Shown here: positions 34,604 to 44,387 of the stretch, piece after piece
Layout: every line of letters begins with the position of its first letter
Numbering within the stretch: the first letter of the stretch is position 1
Assembly (NCBI GenBank): GCA_902477075.1
Contig: CABSFU010000002.1
Location: forward strand, 66,381-130,380
Length of the DNA: 64,000 bases
Direction: 5' to 3'
DNA from: UMGS1498 sp900552335
Lineage (GTDB): Bacteria; Bacillota_I; Bacilli_A; RF39; UBA660
The notes under the pieces: generated by a model
Told to the model about the DNA's origin: nothing
Seen by the model: only the letters and a program-made list of their open reading frames with translations
The model's database searches: none
Position numbers and translations under genes: made by a program

Positions 34604-34680
34604 AATAAAGGAAAGACAAAAAGGGGTTTGGGCTTTTATATAGATTGTTATTACTATAAATAAAGAAGGGGGAATGAAAT

Positions 34681-35058
34681 ATGAGTAGTATTAATAAATT
34701 TTGTGTTATGGGGAGATTAGTTAGAGATCCAGAATTAAAAGAATTAGAGAATGGAAATAAAGTAGCTAATATTACTTTAGCAGTAGATAGAGACTATAAA
34801 GATAAAGATGGAAATAAGATTACTGATTTCTTTAATTATGCTTTATGGAATAAAAATGCAGAAAGAATTTGTGAATTTAGCAAAAGTGGTGCAATTGTAC
34901 ATTTAGAAGGTTCTTTTAGAGATAAAACAATTGAATTGGAAGAAGGAAAAACCATCCATACTTTTGAACCTGTAGTTGATGAATATAGACACATTGCTAA
35001 TGCTAAAAACAAAGATTCTGAAGTTGTAAATAATAACGAAACTGAGATGATTAAATAA
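34681..35058 (+). CDS. ssb: Single-stranded DNA-binding protein
   Basis: 125 residues with an OB-fold SSB core: FCVMGRLVRDPELKELENG, NITLAVDRDYKDKDG, FFNYALWNKNAERI and IVHLEGSFRDKTIE. The C-terminal tail is short and lacks the usual acidic DDDIPF tip, so it may not recruit host SSB-binding enzymes. GGGGG precedes ATG 34681. ICE-encoded SSBs protect transferred strands and are commonly grouped with transfer genes, as here. Confidence 0.9.
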   Translation: MSSINKFCVMGRLVRDPELKELENGNKVANITLAVDRDYKDKDGNKITDFFNYALWNKNAERICEFSKSGAIVHLEGSFRDKTIELEEGKTIHTFEPVVDEYRHIANAKNKDSEVVNNNETEMIK

Positions 35059-35059
35059 T

Positions 35060-35647
35060 ATGGTTGATATAAATAAAATATATAGTTTAGAAGAATTATT
35101 AAGTTTATTTGACATGTATAATTTAGAATTTAAATTTTATGGTAATAACAAAAATGGAAAACTAGATGTTTATATGAAAACAGATGTTGATAAGACATCT
35201 GTTTTCTCATCTATTGATTCTAACATGACAAAAAATGATTATATAAATCTTAGTGAAGAAGAAGCTAAGAAGATTAAATTTAAATTTGATAGGGAGGTAT
35301 ATGATGTGGATTTAGATATAGTTGCTGTTGTTTTAAAAACAAGTGATGTAAATATACCATCTACAAAATATTCTTTAGAAACTTTAGATAGACTTACTAA
35401 AGAACAGGATCAAGAAGATAGAGAACTTAAAGATGAAGAACAAGATGGTATTTGTTATTTTATAGTAGATCATAATACTGGATGTAATCTTTATGATGGT
35501 GTTTATACATTTGATAAAAACAATAAAGGATTAATTGAAGATTTAAAGGATAAATACGAAAAAGAGACTAATAAATTGTTAAGAGATAATTTAAAATTAA
35601 TTTTGGATTATTATGAAGAGTTAAAAGATAAAGAAATAATTAAATAA
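35060..35647 (+). CDS. Unknown acidic protein
   Basis: 195 residues, rich in Asp, Lys and Glu. It starts one base after the SSB stop, so it is probably co-translated. The middle (70-100) has VYDVDLDIVAVVLKTSDV, and residues 125-145 have DGICYFIVDHNTG. No motif is recognised. Conserved-looking position between SSB and the pilus genes. Confidence 0.6.
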   Translation: MVDINKIYSLEELLSLFDMYNLEFKFYGNNKNGKLDVYMKTDVDKTSVFSSIDSNMTKNDYINLSEEEAKKIKFKFDREVYDVDLDIVAVVLKTSDVNIPSTKYSLETLDRLTKEQDQEDRELKDEEQDGICYFIVDHNTGCNLYDGVYTFDKNNKGLIEDLKDKYEKETNKLLRDNLKLILDYYEELKDKEIIK

Positions 35648-35675
35648 TAATTATTAGAAAAAAGGGGGAATTATA

Positions 35676-36035
35676 TTGAAGGAAAAACTAAAAAAAGTAA
35701 CAGATAAAATAAATTTAACTATGATTGGTATATTTACTTTTGCACTTAGTATTATAGGTAATATTCAATCTGTTTATGCAGTTGATAAAATTGAAGGAGG
35801 AAATATCACAATAGATTCGTTAGGGACAATAATTAAAGGCCTAGCAACTAAAATTCAAGTATTTGGTATTGTAGTTTCTTTTATTGCTCTAGTAGTTTTT
35901 GTTATTCAATTTATTATTGGAGATGATGAAACTAAGCAAAGAAGGAAAAAAACTATTCTTTATACTTTAGGTGGTGTAGCTCTTCTTATTTTAATTCCTA
36001 GTATCATTAACTTTGTAATTGATACATTGAAATAG
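35676..36035 (+). CDS. TrbC/VirB2-like conjugation pilin protein
   Basis: 119 residues. The N-terminal hydrophobic segment is at about 12-32 and could be a cleaved signal (AVDKIEGG follows). Two further membrane segments (about 56-82 and 92-116) are separated by the basic loop QRRKKT. This size and topology match TrbC/VirB2 family members. TTG 35676 follows AAAAAGGGGG. It is immediately upstream of the VirB6-like protein, in the usual Gram-positive ICE order. Confidence 0.8.
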   Translation: MKEKLKKVTDKINLTMIGIFTFALSIIGNIQSVYAVDKIEGGNITIDSLGTIIKGLATKIQVFGIVVSFIALVVFVIQFIIGDDETKQRRKKTILYTLGGVALLILIPSIINFVIDTLK

Positions 36036-36043
36036 GAGTTATT

Positions 36044-37708
36044 ATGATTTATACGTTAAGTATTGCTAGTGATATTAAATATAGTGTACTTGATATATTA
36101 AGAGGTTTAGGAATGGGAATTGTTAACATTATATTTAAAACAATAGATGTTTTATATGATGTAGCCCATAGTATAAATAGTTTAAATTTTATACAAATGT
36201 TGGAAAATGTTGATAATTCTCCATTTACTAAAATATTCAATGCTTTTTTTATATTAGCATTTGCACTTTTATTTTTATTTGCGGTTTGGAAATTAACTTT
36301 TAGAATATTAGATGCAGATAATAATGAACAACCATTATTTGAACTTGTAAAAGAAATAGTAAAATGTGGATTCTTAATATTCTCAGTATATTTGATATTT
36401 AATACAACTATTAATTTAGGAATAAATTTATCAAATGCTATTTATAATAATTTTAATGCGAATAATTCTACAATAGGAGATAAGATGAAAACATCTTATT
36501 TATCTATTAATGAAGCATGCTATAAAGTTGCTGGTGGAGATTCTGTTGATGCTAAAAATGTAAAAGGGTTAAAAGAAAAATTGAGTGGATACTCTAATAC
36601 AAATTCTGCCACAACAATGAGTGATTTTGAAAAGTTAATAAGGAATGACACAATTACTGCAAGTGATGTCTCGGATAGTGGAGCATTTTCTTTTAGATGT
36701 GGGATTTATAAACCTGGAATTTGGAATGATAGTGAAGATTATGCTTTTAATTATAATTTCTTATTTGGAATAGTAATTGGAGCTGTGTTTTTGTTTGCTG
36801 TTGGTTTTTCAGTTTTAATGCTTGGTAGAAGGCAATTAGAACTCGCCTTTTTAATGGTTATATCTCCGCTTGTTATAGCAACTAGCATAGGAAGAAAAGA
36901 ACAAAGATCGGCATTATATCAACAATTAGCTTCTTTAATATTACAGGCAGCGGCAATAATGTTACTTATTGGACTTACTTCAATAATGTTTAATGCAATT
37001 CAAAATAGTGCTGATATTAACAAATTAAATTATTTTACTAAAGTTGTAGCTCAATCAGTTTTGTATTTAGGTTGCGCTATGATGCTAATGACTGGTTGTA
37101 CTTCTTTAAATAGATTTATTGGTGAAAATGTTTCAGCTAATAGCGGTCGCGATATGATGTTAGCAATGCGTGGATTAGGTGGTGGAATTGCTACTGCTGT
37201 TGGAGTTGGAATTGGTGCAGTTGGAGCAACTGCTGGAATTGCTAAAGGTTCTGTTAAAGCTGGAAAAGGATTAGGTCAACTTGCAAAAGGTGGAGTTCAA
37301 ACTGCTAAAGGAATGTATCATGGAATTGCTAGTGTTAATCCAAAAATGAATTCAGGAATTTCTAAGAGAATGAATGATAAAGTTGGCAAAGGTTTAGGTC
37401 AAATGATGAAAGGATCTGATTTACAACAAAGTAGTAATCCTATAGCTCGAGCTTATGGAAGAATGCTAGAATCTCGAGGTGAAGGAAATATAAAGGATGC
37501 TGCTAGTAAATGGGATTTTTCAAACGATAAATATAATGTTGATTATGTTAGAGGAGGAGTTTCTCTTGCTCAACAAGGAATTAATAATATTAAAGAAGGC
37601 TTTGGTGGAGCATTTAATGGTATCAAAAATATAGGAAATCCACATAGCAATAGGTATCATTCAAGACCTAAAATTAGTGATTATGGAAATGAATCAGATA
37701 GAATTTAA
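36044..37708 (+). CDS. TrbL/VirB6-like conjugation membrane protein
   Basis: 554 residues. It has several membrane segments: about 65-85, 105-128, 238-262, 268-290, 303-322 and 335-352. A long Gly/Ala/Lys-rich cytoplasmic tail follows (from about 370) with GIATAVGVGIGAVGATAG, typical of TrbL/CD1107-like proteins. It would form the inner channel base of the mating apparatus. It starts 8 bp after the VirB2-like gene. Confidence 0.85.
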   Translation: MIYTLSIASDIKYSVLDILRGLGMGIVNIIFKTIDVLYDVAHSINSLNFIQMLENVDNSPFTKIFNAFFILAFALLFLFAVWKLTFRILDADNNEQPLFELVKEIVKCGFLIFSVYLIFNTTINLGINLSNAIYNNFNANNSTIGDKMKTSYLSINEACYKVAGGDSVDAKNVKGLKEKLSGYSNTNSATTMSDFEKLIRNDTITASDVSDSGAFSFRCGIYKPGIWNDSEDYAFNYNFLFGIVIGAVFLFAVGFSVLMLGRRQLELAFLMVISPLVIATSIGRKEQRSALYQQLASLILQAAAIMLLIGLTSIMFNAIQNSADINKLNYFTKVVAQSVLYLGCAMMLMTGCTSLNRFIGENVSANSGRDMMLAMRGLGGGIATAVGVGIGAVGATAGIAKGSVKAGKGLGQLAKGGVQTAKGMYHGIASVNPKMNSGISKRMNDKVGKGLGQMMKGSDLQQSSNPIARAYGRMLESRGEGNIKDAASKWDFSNDKYNVDYVRGGVSLAQQGINNIKEGFGGAFNGIKNIGNPHSNRYHSRPKISDYGNESDRI

Positions 37709-37725
37709 AGAAAGGACAAGATAAT

Positions 37726-37989
37726 ATGTATATTACTTTAAAGAGTATTAAAAGAAACTTGGGTTTATTTAATTTAGAGTTTGAAGACTTGATTATAGGT
37801 GGAATATTTATATTAATTTTTACAATTCTATTTTTACTTAAAATATATACTTTATCTATTTTTGTTATATCTTTAGGTATATTGTCATTAGTTCCTATGG
37901 AATTTTCAAAATGTAATAGAATGTATAAGTTATTTATTTTATTTGTTAAATATTTATTTAAAAATAAAAATTATTACTATTATAAATAA
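37726..37989 (+). CDS. VirB3/PrgI-like small membrane protein
   Basis: 87 residues with two adjacent membrane segments (about 25-43 and 45-62) and basic ends. AAAGGACAAG precedes ATG 37726. Its size, topology and position directly before the VirB4 ATPase match the PrgI/VirB3 component that couples VirB4 to the membrane. Confidence 0.77.
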   Translation: MYITLKSIKRNLGLFNLEFEDLIIGGIFILIFTILFLLKIYTLSIFVISLGILSLVPMEFSKCNRMYKLFILFVKYLFKNKNYYYYK

Positions 37990-38003
37990 AGGGGGGTATA
38001 TTT

Positions 38004-40481
38004 TTGATTTTTAAAACAAAAGAAGAAAGGAAAAAAAAGAAAGAAGAAAAAAGAAAGAAAAAAGAAGAAAAAAATGTTTTGAAAGCCAAAACAAAAAGAA
38101 AAGATATTTATATTAATAAAAGTATGTTAAAAAAGAAGATTCAAAATGCGCAAACCTTTAGTAATGTTAAAGAAATAACAGATAATGGTCTTATTAAATT
38201 AAAATCAGATCAAGTAGCTTTATTTTATAAAGTTAGTCCAATTGATTTATCTTTAACAAATGATAATGAGCAAAAATTATTTTTTCATACTTTATCAAAA
38301 CTTTATAGATTACCATTTGTAATTAAAGCATATAAATTTGATGAAAAGATTAATTTAAATATTAATAAAGAAAACTATGATAAGTTAATTGAAGAAAATT
38401 CGGATAATAGTACAAGAACTAATTTGCTTATAAATAATCGTAATTTTATTGAAATGATAGAGGAAGAAAATATGACATCAGCTTCTTCTTATTATTTTGC
38501 AATTATTTGTAAAAATAAGGAATCACTAGAAAAAGCAAAAGAAGATTTTGAAAGAACTTGTGATTCGATCGTTCCTAAATTAGATATAGAACTGGTAGAT
38601 AATAAAAAGTGGTTAATAAAAGTATTTGCAAATCTATATTATTCTAATGCTAATTTGGATCAAATAATGTATTATGATTTTATGGATTTATTATCGCCAC
38701 TTAAAATTTCTGAAATGCCTTCTTATTTAAAAGTGGATAATCAAGAAATTCAAATGGTCAGTATTAAAAATTATCCATTATTTATTGAACATGGATTTTT
38801 AGATAGAATAATAAATTTACCAAATGTAAAAGCTAGTGTAACGATTAAAGATACAATAGAACAATCAAAGTTATTAAGCATTTTAAATAGTAGCTTTAAA
38901 GCTGTCTTAGCTGATTATAACTCTAGCAAGAATCTAAGCGATGTTACAGAAATGCAATCACTTATGAATAACTATAAATTATTGATAGAACAAATATCGT
39001 CAAACGATGAGAAGATAAAGGAAGTTTCTATTGTTTTAGCTATAAGTGGTAATAAAAAAGAAAGAGAAGAAATTTTAAAAGAAATAAAAACTAATGCTGA
39101 ATTGTATCAAATAAAAGTTGATGTTCCTAATTTAAGACAAATGTCAGCTTGGCAAGGATTTGAACTTACAGATAAAGGTTTTACAGATTATGCTATGTAT
39201 TTACCAACATCTACTTTAGCATCAGCATTTTTCTTTACAGAAAATTATCATAATGATTCTACTGGTTGGCTTATGGGAGAGGATAGTAATTATGGTCTTC
39301 CAACATTCTTTGATCAATTTACTTTAACTAAAAATCGAACTGGACATAATATGAGTGTAATAGGAACAACTGGAAGTGGTAAAAGTTTTCTATTAAAATT
39401 ACTTATTACTAATGAATTTGCTAGAGGAACAAAATTATTTTTGTTTGATATAGAAAATGAACTCGAAAAACTGACTAATAGATGTGGTGGAGAATATATC
39501 GACTTATCTAGCAAGAGTTTGATAAATCCACTTCAAATTAGATATGTATCAACAGATGATGATAATGAAACATCTATTTTAGGTAAACATTTAGGATTTT
39601 TAGAAAATTTCTTTATTACAGCTTTTGAAGATATATCAGAAAAAGAGTTAGTTGTTCTTCTTGATATAGTAGAAAAATTTTATAATTCAAGGGGCATAAC
39701 TAAAAAAACTACCTTAGAAGAATTTGAAAATATGACAGCAAAAGATTATCCAATTTTTTCAGATTTGTATGCTTATTTATTGGAACAACAAAGAGAAACA
39801 AAAACTAAAGAATTAGAAAGAATATTAGTTAATATTGAAGTTTTATTAAAAAGAATGGTTACAGGGCAAGATGGTAATTTATATAATGGTATAACGACTA
39901 TAGATTTGAGTAATAATCTAGTCGTTTTTAATTTACAAGAATTGCTATTTAATTCAAGTAGAAGATTAATTAATACTCAAATGATTAATTTACTTACATA
40001 TTTAAGTAATGAGATTGTTGATAATAAAAAGAAAAATGATAAAAAAAGTAAAAAACAAAATATGCTTATAGTTGTAGATGAATTTCATTATTTTATTGAT
40101 GAGGACAATCCAACATTATTAAAATATTTTGGACAGATGGCAAGACGTTTAAGAAAGTATAACAGTGGTATAGTCGTTGCTACGCAACAACCCTCTGACC
40201 TCACGACTTCGGCAGGAGTTTTAAGACATGCTTCTAGTTTATTTGGAAATTGTCAATATCAAATAACTGGAATGTTAAAAGATAATGATCTACAGGCTAT
40301 TGAGAAAATTTATACCAATACACCACTAACAGAAACACAGAAAAGTTTCTTAAGTAAATGTGGGCAAGGGCAATTTTTAGTTAATATAACAAACAAAAAT
40401 AGACTTAGAATTAATGTTTTTGCAACACCACTTCAACTTTATTATATGGGTGAATCTGATGAATTTCCTATTGGTGAGTAA
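38004..40481 (+). CDS. VirB4/TraE-family conjugation ATPase
   Basis: 825 residues. A very Lys/Glu-rich N-terminus (1-35) precedes a VirB4 N-domain. The ATPase core has Walker A GTTGSGKSF starting at Gly454, and Walker B LIVVDEFHYF with Asp692 and Glu693. A later motif, GIVVATQQPSDL, follows. TTG 38004 follows AAAGGGGGG. The stop overlaps the next start. This is the main energiser of the type IV secretion channel. Confidence 0.93.
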   Translation: MIFKTKEERKKKKEEKRKKKEEKNVLKAKTKRKDIYINKSMLKKKIQNAQTFSNVKEITDNGLIKLKSDQVALFYKVSPIDLSLTNDNEQKLFFHTLSKLYRLPFVIKAYKFDEKINLNINKENYDKLIEENSDNSTRTNLLINNRNFIEMIEEENMTSASSYYFAIICKNKESLEKAKEDFERTCDSIVPKLDIELVDNKKWLIKVFANLYYSNANLDQIMYYDFMDLLSPLKISEMPSYLKVDNQEIQMVSIKNYPLFIEHGFLDRIINLPNVKASVTIKDTIEQSKLLSILNSSFKAVLADYNSSKNLSDVTEMQSLMNNYKLLIEQISSNDEKIKEVSIVLAISGNKKEREEILKEIKTNAELYQIKVDVPNLRQMSAWQGFELTDKGFTDYAMYLPTSTLASAFFFTENYHNDSTGWLMGEDSNYGLPTFFDQFTLTKNRTGHNMSVIGTTGSGKSFLLKLLITNEFARGTKLFLFDIENELEKLTNRCGGEYIDLSSKSLINPLQIRYVSTDDDNETSILGKHLGFLENFFITAFEDISEKELVVLLDIVEKFYNSRGITKKTTLEEFENMTAKDYPIFSDLYAYLLEQQRETKTKELERILVNIEVLLKRMVTGQDGNLYNGITTIDLSNNLVVFNLQELLFNSSRRLINTQMINLLTYLSNEIVDNKKKNDKKSKKQNMLIVVDEFHYFIDEDNPTLLKYFGQMARRLRKYNSGIVVATQQPSDLTTSAGVLRHASSLFGNCQYQITGMLKDNDLQAIEKIYTNTPLTETQKSFLSKCGQGQFLVNITNKNRLRINVFATPLQLYYMGESDEFPIGE

Positions 40482-41485
40482 TGGGTAAACTATTAAAGAT
40501 AAAAGCATTTTTGATTACTTTAGTAGCAGGATTTTTAATTGCACTTATTTTGATTATAGTTATAGCTGTATGTGGTTATAAGGTAGGAGAAGCTTATGTT
40601 AATGAACAAGTGAATCAAATGAGAGCCAATTCATCAGTTATAAATAGTCAACTATATGCAGAAAGATATAGAACTATTTTAAATAAGTATTTAATTTCTA
40701 AAGGATATGTATCATTAGAAAGAATGGTATTTTATCTTCAAAGAACAAATAACGTACTTGATACATCTACATTAAGTTATGAAGTATGGGATAAAGCATA
40801 TTTAGATAATTTAAATATTGAAGAAAAACAAATGATACCAATTAAAACAATGTGTAATAATTTAAAAAGTAATCCAGATATTCCAATTTTTACAATTGAG
40901 AGTGGAACAAATGCTAACGATGTTTCAATAGATGTGATTGATCTATGTACAGTTGATGGAATAGATATAACAACAAGTAATGATTATGATGAAATATATT
41001 ATCCATTACCTTATTCTTTTCCATTAAAAAGTGATTTTAGCGTTACATCAATTGTTTTTGAACATAGAAATGTAGATTTAGGATTGTCAGAATCTGCACA
41101 AGCAAAAGTTAATTTTCATTCTGGTTGGGATTTTGGGGTACCAATAGGAACAGATTTTTATAGCATTTGTGATGGTAAAGTTTTAAATATTGTAAACACA
41201 CAAATAGCAGATATACCATTTTCTCAATCTGGTAATTCAACTGGAAATTATATAAATGTTGCTTGTGATAATGGTTTTATAGCTATGTATTATCATATTA
41301 AATATCAAAGTACACCTTATGGTGTTAAAGCTGGTTCTATAGTAAAAAAAGGAGATTTACTTGGAAAAACATCTACTACAGGTCAATCAACAGGAGGTCA
41401 TTTACATTTGGGATTAAAAGATTCAGAAGGTAATTTATTGGATGCTATGGCTTATGTAGATTTTACAGAGTATGAGGGAAACTAA
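40481..41485 (+). CDS. M23-type peptidoglycan hydrolase (VirB1-like function)
   Basis: 334 residues with an N-terminal membrane anchor (about 10-36), a linker domain, then an M23/LytM domain at about 185-330. The zinc ligands are visible: FHSGWDFG (H and D) and GGHLHLGL (HxH). Such hydrolases open the wall for the mating channel. It begins at the last base of the VirB4 stop codon. A terminator hairpin at 41474-41500 overlaps its end. Confidence 0.92.
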   Translation: MGKLLKIKAFLITLVAGFLIALILIIVIAVCGYKVGEAYVNEQVNQMRANSSVINSQLYAERYRTILNKYLISKGYVSLERMVFYLQRTNNVLDTSTLSYEVWDKAYLDNLNIEEKQMIPIKTMCNNLKSNPDIPIFTIESGTNANDVSIDVIDLCTVDGIDITTSNDYDEIYYPLPYSFPLKSDFSVTSIVFEHRNVDLGLSESAQAKVNFHSGWDFGVPIGTDFYSICDGKVLNIVNTQIADIPFSQSGNSTGNYINVACDNGFIAMYYHIKYQSTPYGVKAGSIVKKGDLLGKTSTTGQSTGGHLHLGLKDSEGNLLDAMAYVDFTEYEGN

Positions 41486-41529
41486 TTTTTAGTTTCTCTT
41501 TTACTTTATTAAAAAAAGGGGGATAGAAA

Positions 41530-41769
41530 ATGATTTGGATAGATAGTTTTGGAAAAATGTTAAAAAAAGAAAGATTATCTTGGGGAATGTCAAGAAGACG
41601 TTTGCAAAGATTATCTCATGTAGATAGAGAAACAATAGAGGATATAGAAAATGGTAGATTATTAAATCCTGATTTCTATGATATGCTCAATATTTGTGAT
41701 GCTTTGGATTCATCAGTTTATTTTTATTTAGTAGATGAAAAAAAGAATCAGGTGAATAAACATGATTAA
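41530..41769 (+). CDS. Xre-family helix-turn-helix protein
   Basis: 79 residues, a single Cro/CI domain: FGKMLKKERLSWGMSRRRLQRLSHVDRETIEDIENG, then MLNICDALD. GGGGGATAG precedes ATG 41530. Likely a local regulator of the following gene string, whose first member it overlaps by 8 bp. Confidence 0.85.
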   Translation: MIWIDSFGKMLKKERLSWGMSRRRLQRLSHVDRETIEDIENGRLLNPDFYDMLNICDALDSSVYFYLVDEKKNQVNKHD

Positions 41770-42187
41770 GGATTTTTTAGAAAATTTAAAGGGACATAAC
41801 AAACTTACTAATCATGTTATCGATTATTATATTGATGAAAGTGTTGATTATGATTCTACAGATGACTTATTAAGAAGTATGGAAGATTTACAAAAGTATG
41901 GTTGTGTATCTGGAATGATAGGTGAACTTATTTATTATGATGATACAATTAAATTTTTTGATGAGTATAAAGAGGAAATAAATGAAATGTTATCAAATGT
42001 AATAGAAGGTACGGGTTGTTCTATGGAAGAGTTATTTGGAGATAAATTTGATAAAGAAGATCCATTAGTAATTGATTATTCAAATAAAAATTTACTAGCA
42101 TGGTTTGGTTTTGAGGAAACAGTTAATAATTTATATGAAAATATCTATGAAAAATTAAAAGATAATAATTTAAATTATGAATATTAG
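41762..42187 (+). CDS. Conserved ICE protein, unknown function
   Basis: 141 residues, strongly acidic. It contains NHVIDYYIDESVDY, LQKYGCVSGMIGELIYYDDT and NLLAWFGFEET, segments I recall as conserved in Firmicute conjugative elements, but I cannot give a function. It overlaps the Xre gene by 8 bp. Confidence 0.65.
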   Translation: MIKDFLENLKGHNKLTNHVIDYYIDESVDYDSTDDLLRSMEDLQKYGCVSGMIGELIYYDDTIKFFDEYKEEINEMLSNVIEGTGCSMEELFGDKFDKEDPLVIDYSNKNLLAWFGFEETVNNLYENIYEKLKDNNLNYEY

Positions 42188-42196
42188 GAGTAATTT

Positions 42197-42736
42197 ATGA
42201 TGACAAAAACTTGTTATTTTTATAATGTTGGAACAATTTTTGATAAAGATAATTTAGAATTTTTAAAAGATGTATGGAACTATAATGGTAATTGTTGTAA
42301 AGCTGATTTATGCAATGGTCTTAGTTGTGAAAATTATGGAATTGATTTTAATAAGGAATGTGCTACTAAATATGTAGAAGAATATGTCAAGAATGGCGTT
42401 ATTAATACTTATGGTTTTGTTAAAAAAGTTGATATTACTTTACCAGAAGAAACGTGGAAAGAAATATATCAATATTTAATAGAAAATTATGGTTTTGAAT
42501 CTACCAAAATTGCTTCTCAAAAAGGTTTTATTAGTTTTGATTATGGAGATTTAATTGAGGAATTTTCATCATATTGGGAGGAACCAGATGAATCATTTTT
42601 GAAAACCGGATTAAATAATATTGAAAAGAATAAAGTTCATATTTTAAAAGAAAATGAACTTAATTTGGAAACAATAAACTGGATTAATGAAAACCTTTAT
42701 GGAATAAAAAAAGATTTAGAAGAAATAGAAATTTAG
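42197..42736 (+). CDS. Unknown acidic protein with N-terminal Cys cluster
   Basis: 179 residues. Residues 32-46 carry several Cys (NCCKADLCNGLSC), with another Cys near 54, possibly a metal site. The rest is an acidic alpha/beta sequence. AGGAGTAATTT precedes ATG 42197. No family recognised. Confidence 0.6.
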   Translation: MMTKTCYFYNVGTIFDKDNLEFLKDVWNYNGNCCKADLCNGLSCENYGIDFNKECATKYVEEYVKNGVINTYGFVKKVDITLPEETWKEIYQYLIENYGFESTKIASQKGFISFDYGDLIEEFSSYWEEPDESFLKTGLNNIEKNKVHILKENELNLETINWINENLYGIKKDLEEIEI

Positions 42737-42749
42737 GAGAGTGATTTGT

Positions 42750-42884
42750 ATGTTAATTGTTTTAGGAATAATTATTAGTGTAATTGTTCTTTTTTTATAT
42801 AGTTGTTTAGTAGTTTCTAGCAGATGTAGCAGAGATGAAGAAAAGGAAACATTGGATAAATGGTTTATGACAAAAAATTTATAA
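42750..42884 (+). CDS. Single-pass small membrane protein
   Basis: 44 residues with one hydrophobic helix (LIVLGIIISVIVLFLYSCLV) followed by a charged tail. AGGAGAGTGATTTGT gives a good ribosome site for ATG 42750. It overlaps the start of the adenine methylase-like gene. Function unknown. Confidence 0.6.
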   Translation: MLIVLGIIISVIVLFLYSCLVVSSRCSRDEEKETLDKWFMTKNL

Positions 42885-43558
42885 TAGATTCTATAAAGAA
42901 GTTAAGTACAAGATATGGTGCTCATGAGGCTTTTAGAGATGTAGTAACTTGTTGTGCTTATTCATTTGCAAATGGTGTTGAATTTAAAGATGATAGAGAA
43001 AAAGAATATTTAAGAATTATAAATAAATATTCAGAAGAAGAAAGAAATTTATTTCCAAAAATACTTACTGCATTAGTTAATGAATATGTAAAGGCAGAAG
43101 AACCAATAGATATTCTTGGAGATATATATGAGAAATTTAATTTAACTAAAAAAGGCACTGCACAATTTTTTACTCCATTAGATGTTTGTAAATTAATGGC
43201 AAAAGTTACAATTGATAAAAATGAGAGTGAAAAATCTATTAAAGAAAATGGTTATATAAATGTTTCGGATCCAGCTTGTGGAAGTGGAAGAAACTTATAT
43301 GCTGCATATAGTGAATTATTAAATAATGATATTAATAATAACAAAATTCTTTTAGTAGGTGATGATTTGGATCTGACATGTTGTTGTATGACTTATATTC
43401 AACTTTCGCTATTGGGTGCTAATGCGATTGTTCATCATCAAGATAGTTTAACTATGAATAGATACGATACTTTTTATACAATTTCTTATGCAATGAATAA
43501 AGAACTACAAAATAATTTATTTAGAGGGAAAGATACAGGAGATGAAATTGAAATATGA
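42860..43558 (+). CDS. N6-adenine methylase-like protein
   Basis: 232 residues. The HsdM-like core has GTAQFFTPLDVCKLMAKV and the SAM-binding motif DPACGSGRNL. The catalytic NPPY/F motif expected further on is missing: the sequence reads ISYAMNKE where it should be. It may therefore bind SAM or DNA without methylating, or be a shortened variant common in ICEs. It overlaps the small membrane-protein gene before it and the next gene by 4 bp. Confidence 0.83.
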   Translation: MVYDKKFIIDSIKKLSTRYGAHEAFRDVVTCCAYSFANGVEFKDDREKEYLRIINKYSEEERNLFPKILTALVNEYVKAEEPIDILGDIYEKFNLTKKGTAQFFTPLDVCKLMAKVTIDKNESEKSIKENGYINVSDPACGSGRNLYAAYSELLNNDINNNKILLVGDDLDLTCCCMTYIQLSLLGANAIVHHQDSLTMNRYDTFYTISYAMNKELQNNLFRGKDTGDEIEI

Positions 43559-44088
43559 GTTATTTATATAAAAATGAGTTTAATGATGTTTATAAAGCAG
43601 ATATAGGAGAAATAACAAGAGTTATAGATCCAAAATCAAAATTTGATACTAAATTAATGTATGTAGCAGGTGGAACTTTAAATGGATATTGTTATAAAGA
43701 TTATAATAATTTTAAAAATAAACCAGATGAAGTCTGTTATATAGCGGAATGTTGTTTTGACCAGGATACATTATTTGTCGATTATGTAAATGAAAACAAA
43801 GATAAATTAATTAACAGGGGTGGATTATCAACAGCTAATTCTATTAAAGAAGAGATAAGAAATCAACTCAAAAATGAAGAATACTATTATGAATATGAGA
43901 AAGATGGTATTGTTCACACTATTGAATCAAAAGATTTTGATGATAAATTGATAAATCAAATGGTTCAATATATCTTTGATGTTGTTGATTGGCAAACAAC
44001 ACAAGCATTTATCTGTGAAACTGATTGGAGAGAAGATATTAAAGAGTATTATGATAATAAATTTAAGGAAGAGTATTTGGAATTATGA
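43555..44088 (+). CDS. Unknown acidic protein
   Basis: 177 residues with start and stop overlapping its neighbours by 4 bp on each side, so it belongs to a tightly coupled string. It contains EVCYIAECCFDQDTLFVDYV and VVDWQTTQAFICETDW. No family recognised. Confidence 0.6.
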   Translation: MSYLYKNEFNDVYKADIGEITRVIDPKSKFDTKLMYVAGGTLNGYCYKDYNNFKNKPDEVCYIAECCFDQDTLFVDYVNENKDKLINRGGLSTANSIKEEIRNQLKNEEYYYEYEKDGIVHTIESKDFDDKLINQMVQYIFDVVDWQTTQAFICETDWREDIKEYYDNKFKEEYLEL

Positions 44089-44387
44089 TTGATAATAGTT
44101 TTTCAGAATTTGAAGATATATATAATGATTTAAAAGATAAAAAAATTGGTGAATTAGCAATTAGAGATATTGCTAAATATTTATTAGTTGCAGAAGAACT
44201 TGATTGGGTGGATGCAAATATAGGTGATGATAAAGTGTTTTATAGTTATGATAAAAACTTATTATAAAATTTATCATATACATTTGAAGAAAGTATTTTT
44301 CGTTTAATTAATGAAGAAATATTATACGATAATGATTTGCATACGCCACCGACAGATTTAGAGGAGGATGATTTTGAACTTGGATAA
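44085..44387 (+). pseudogene. Small ICE gene with an internal TAA stop
   Basis: The frame runs 60 codons to TAA 44265-44267. The same frame then continues 39 coding-looking codons (TFEESIFRLINEE, DLHTPPTDLEEDDFELG) to TAA 44387. The downstream part has the composition and acidic tail of its neighbours and is otherwise an unexplained gap. A single base change or one-codon read-through would restore a 100-residue protein. As sequenced it is truncated. Confidence 0.6.
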
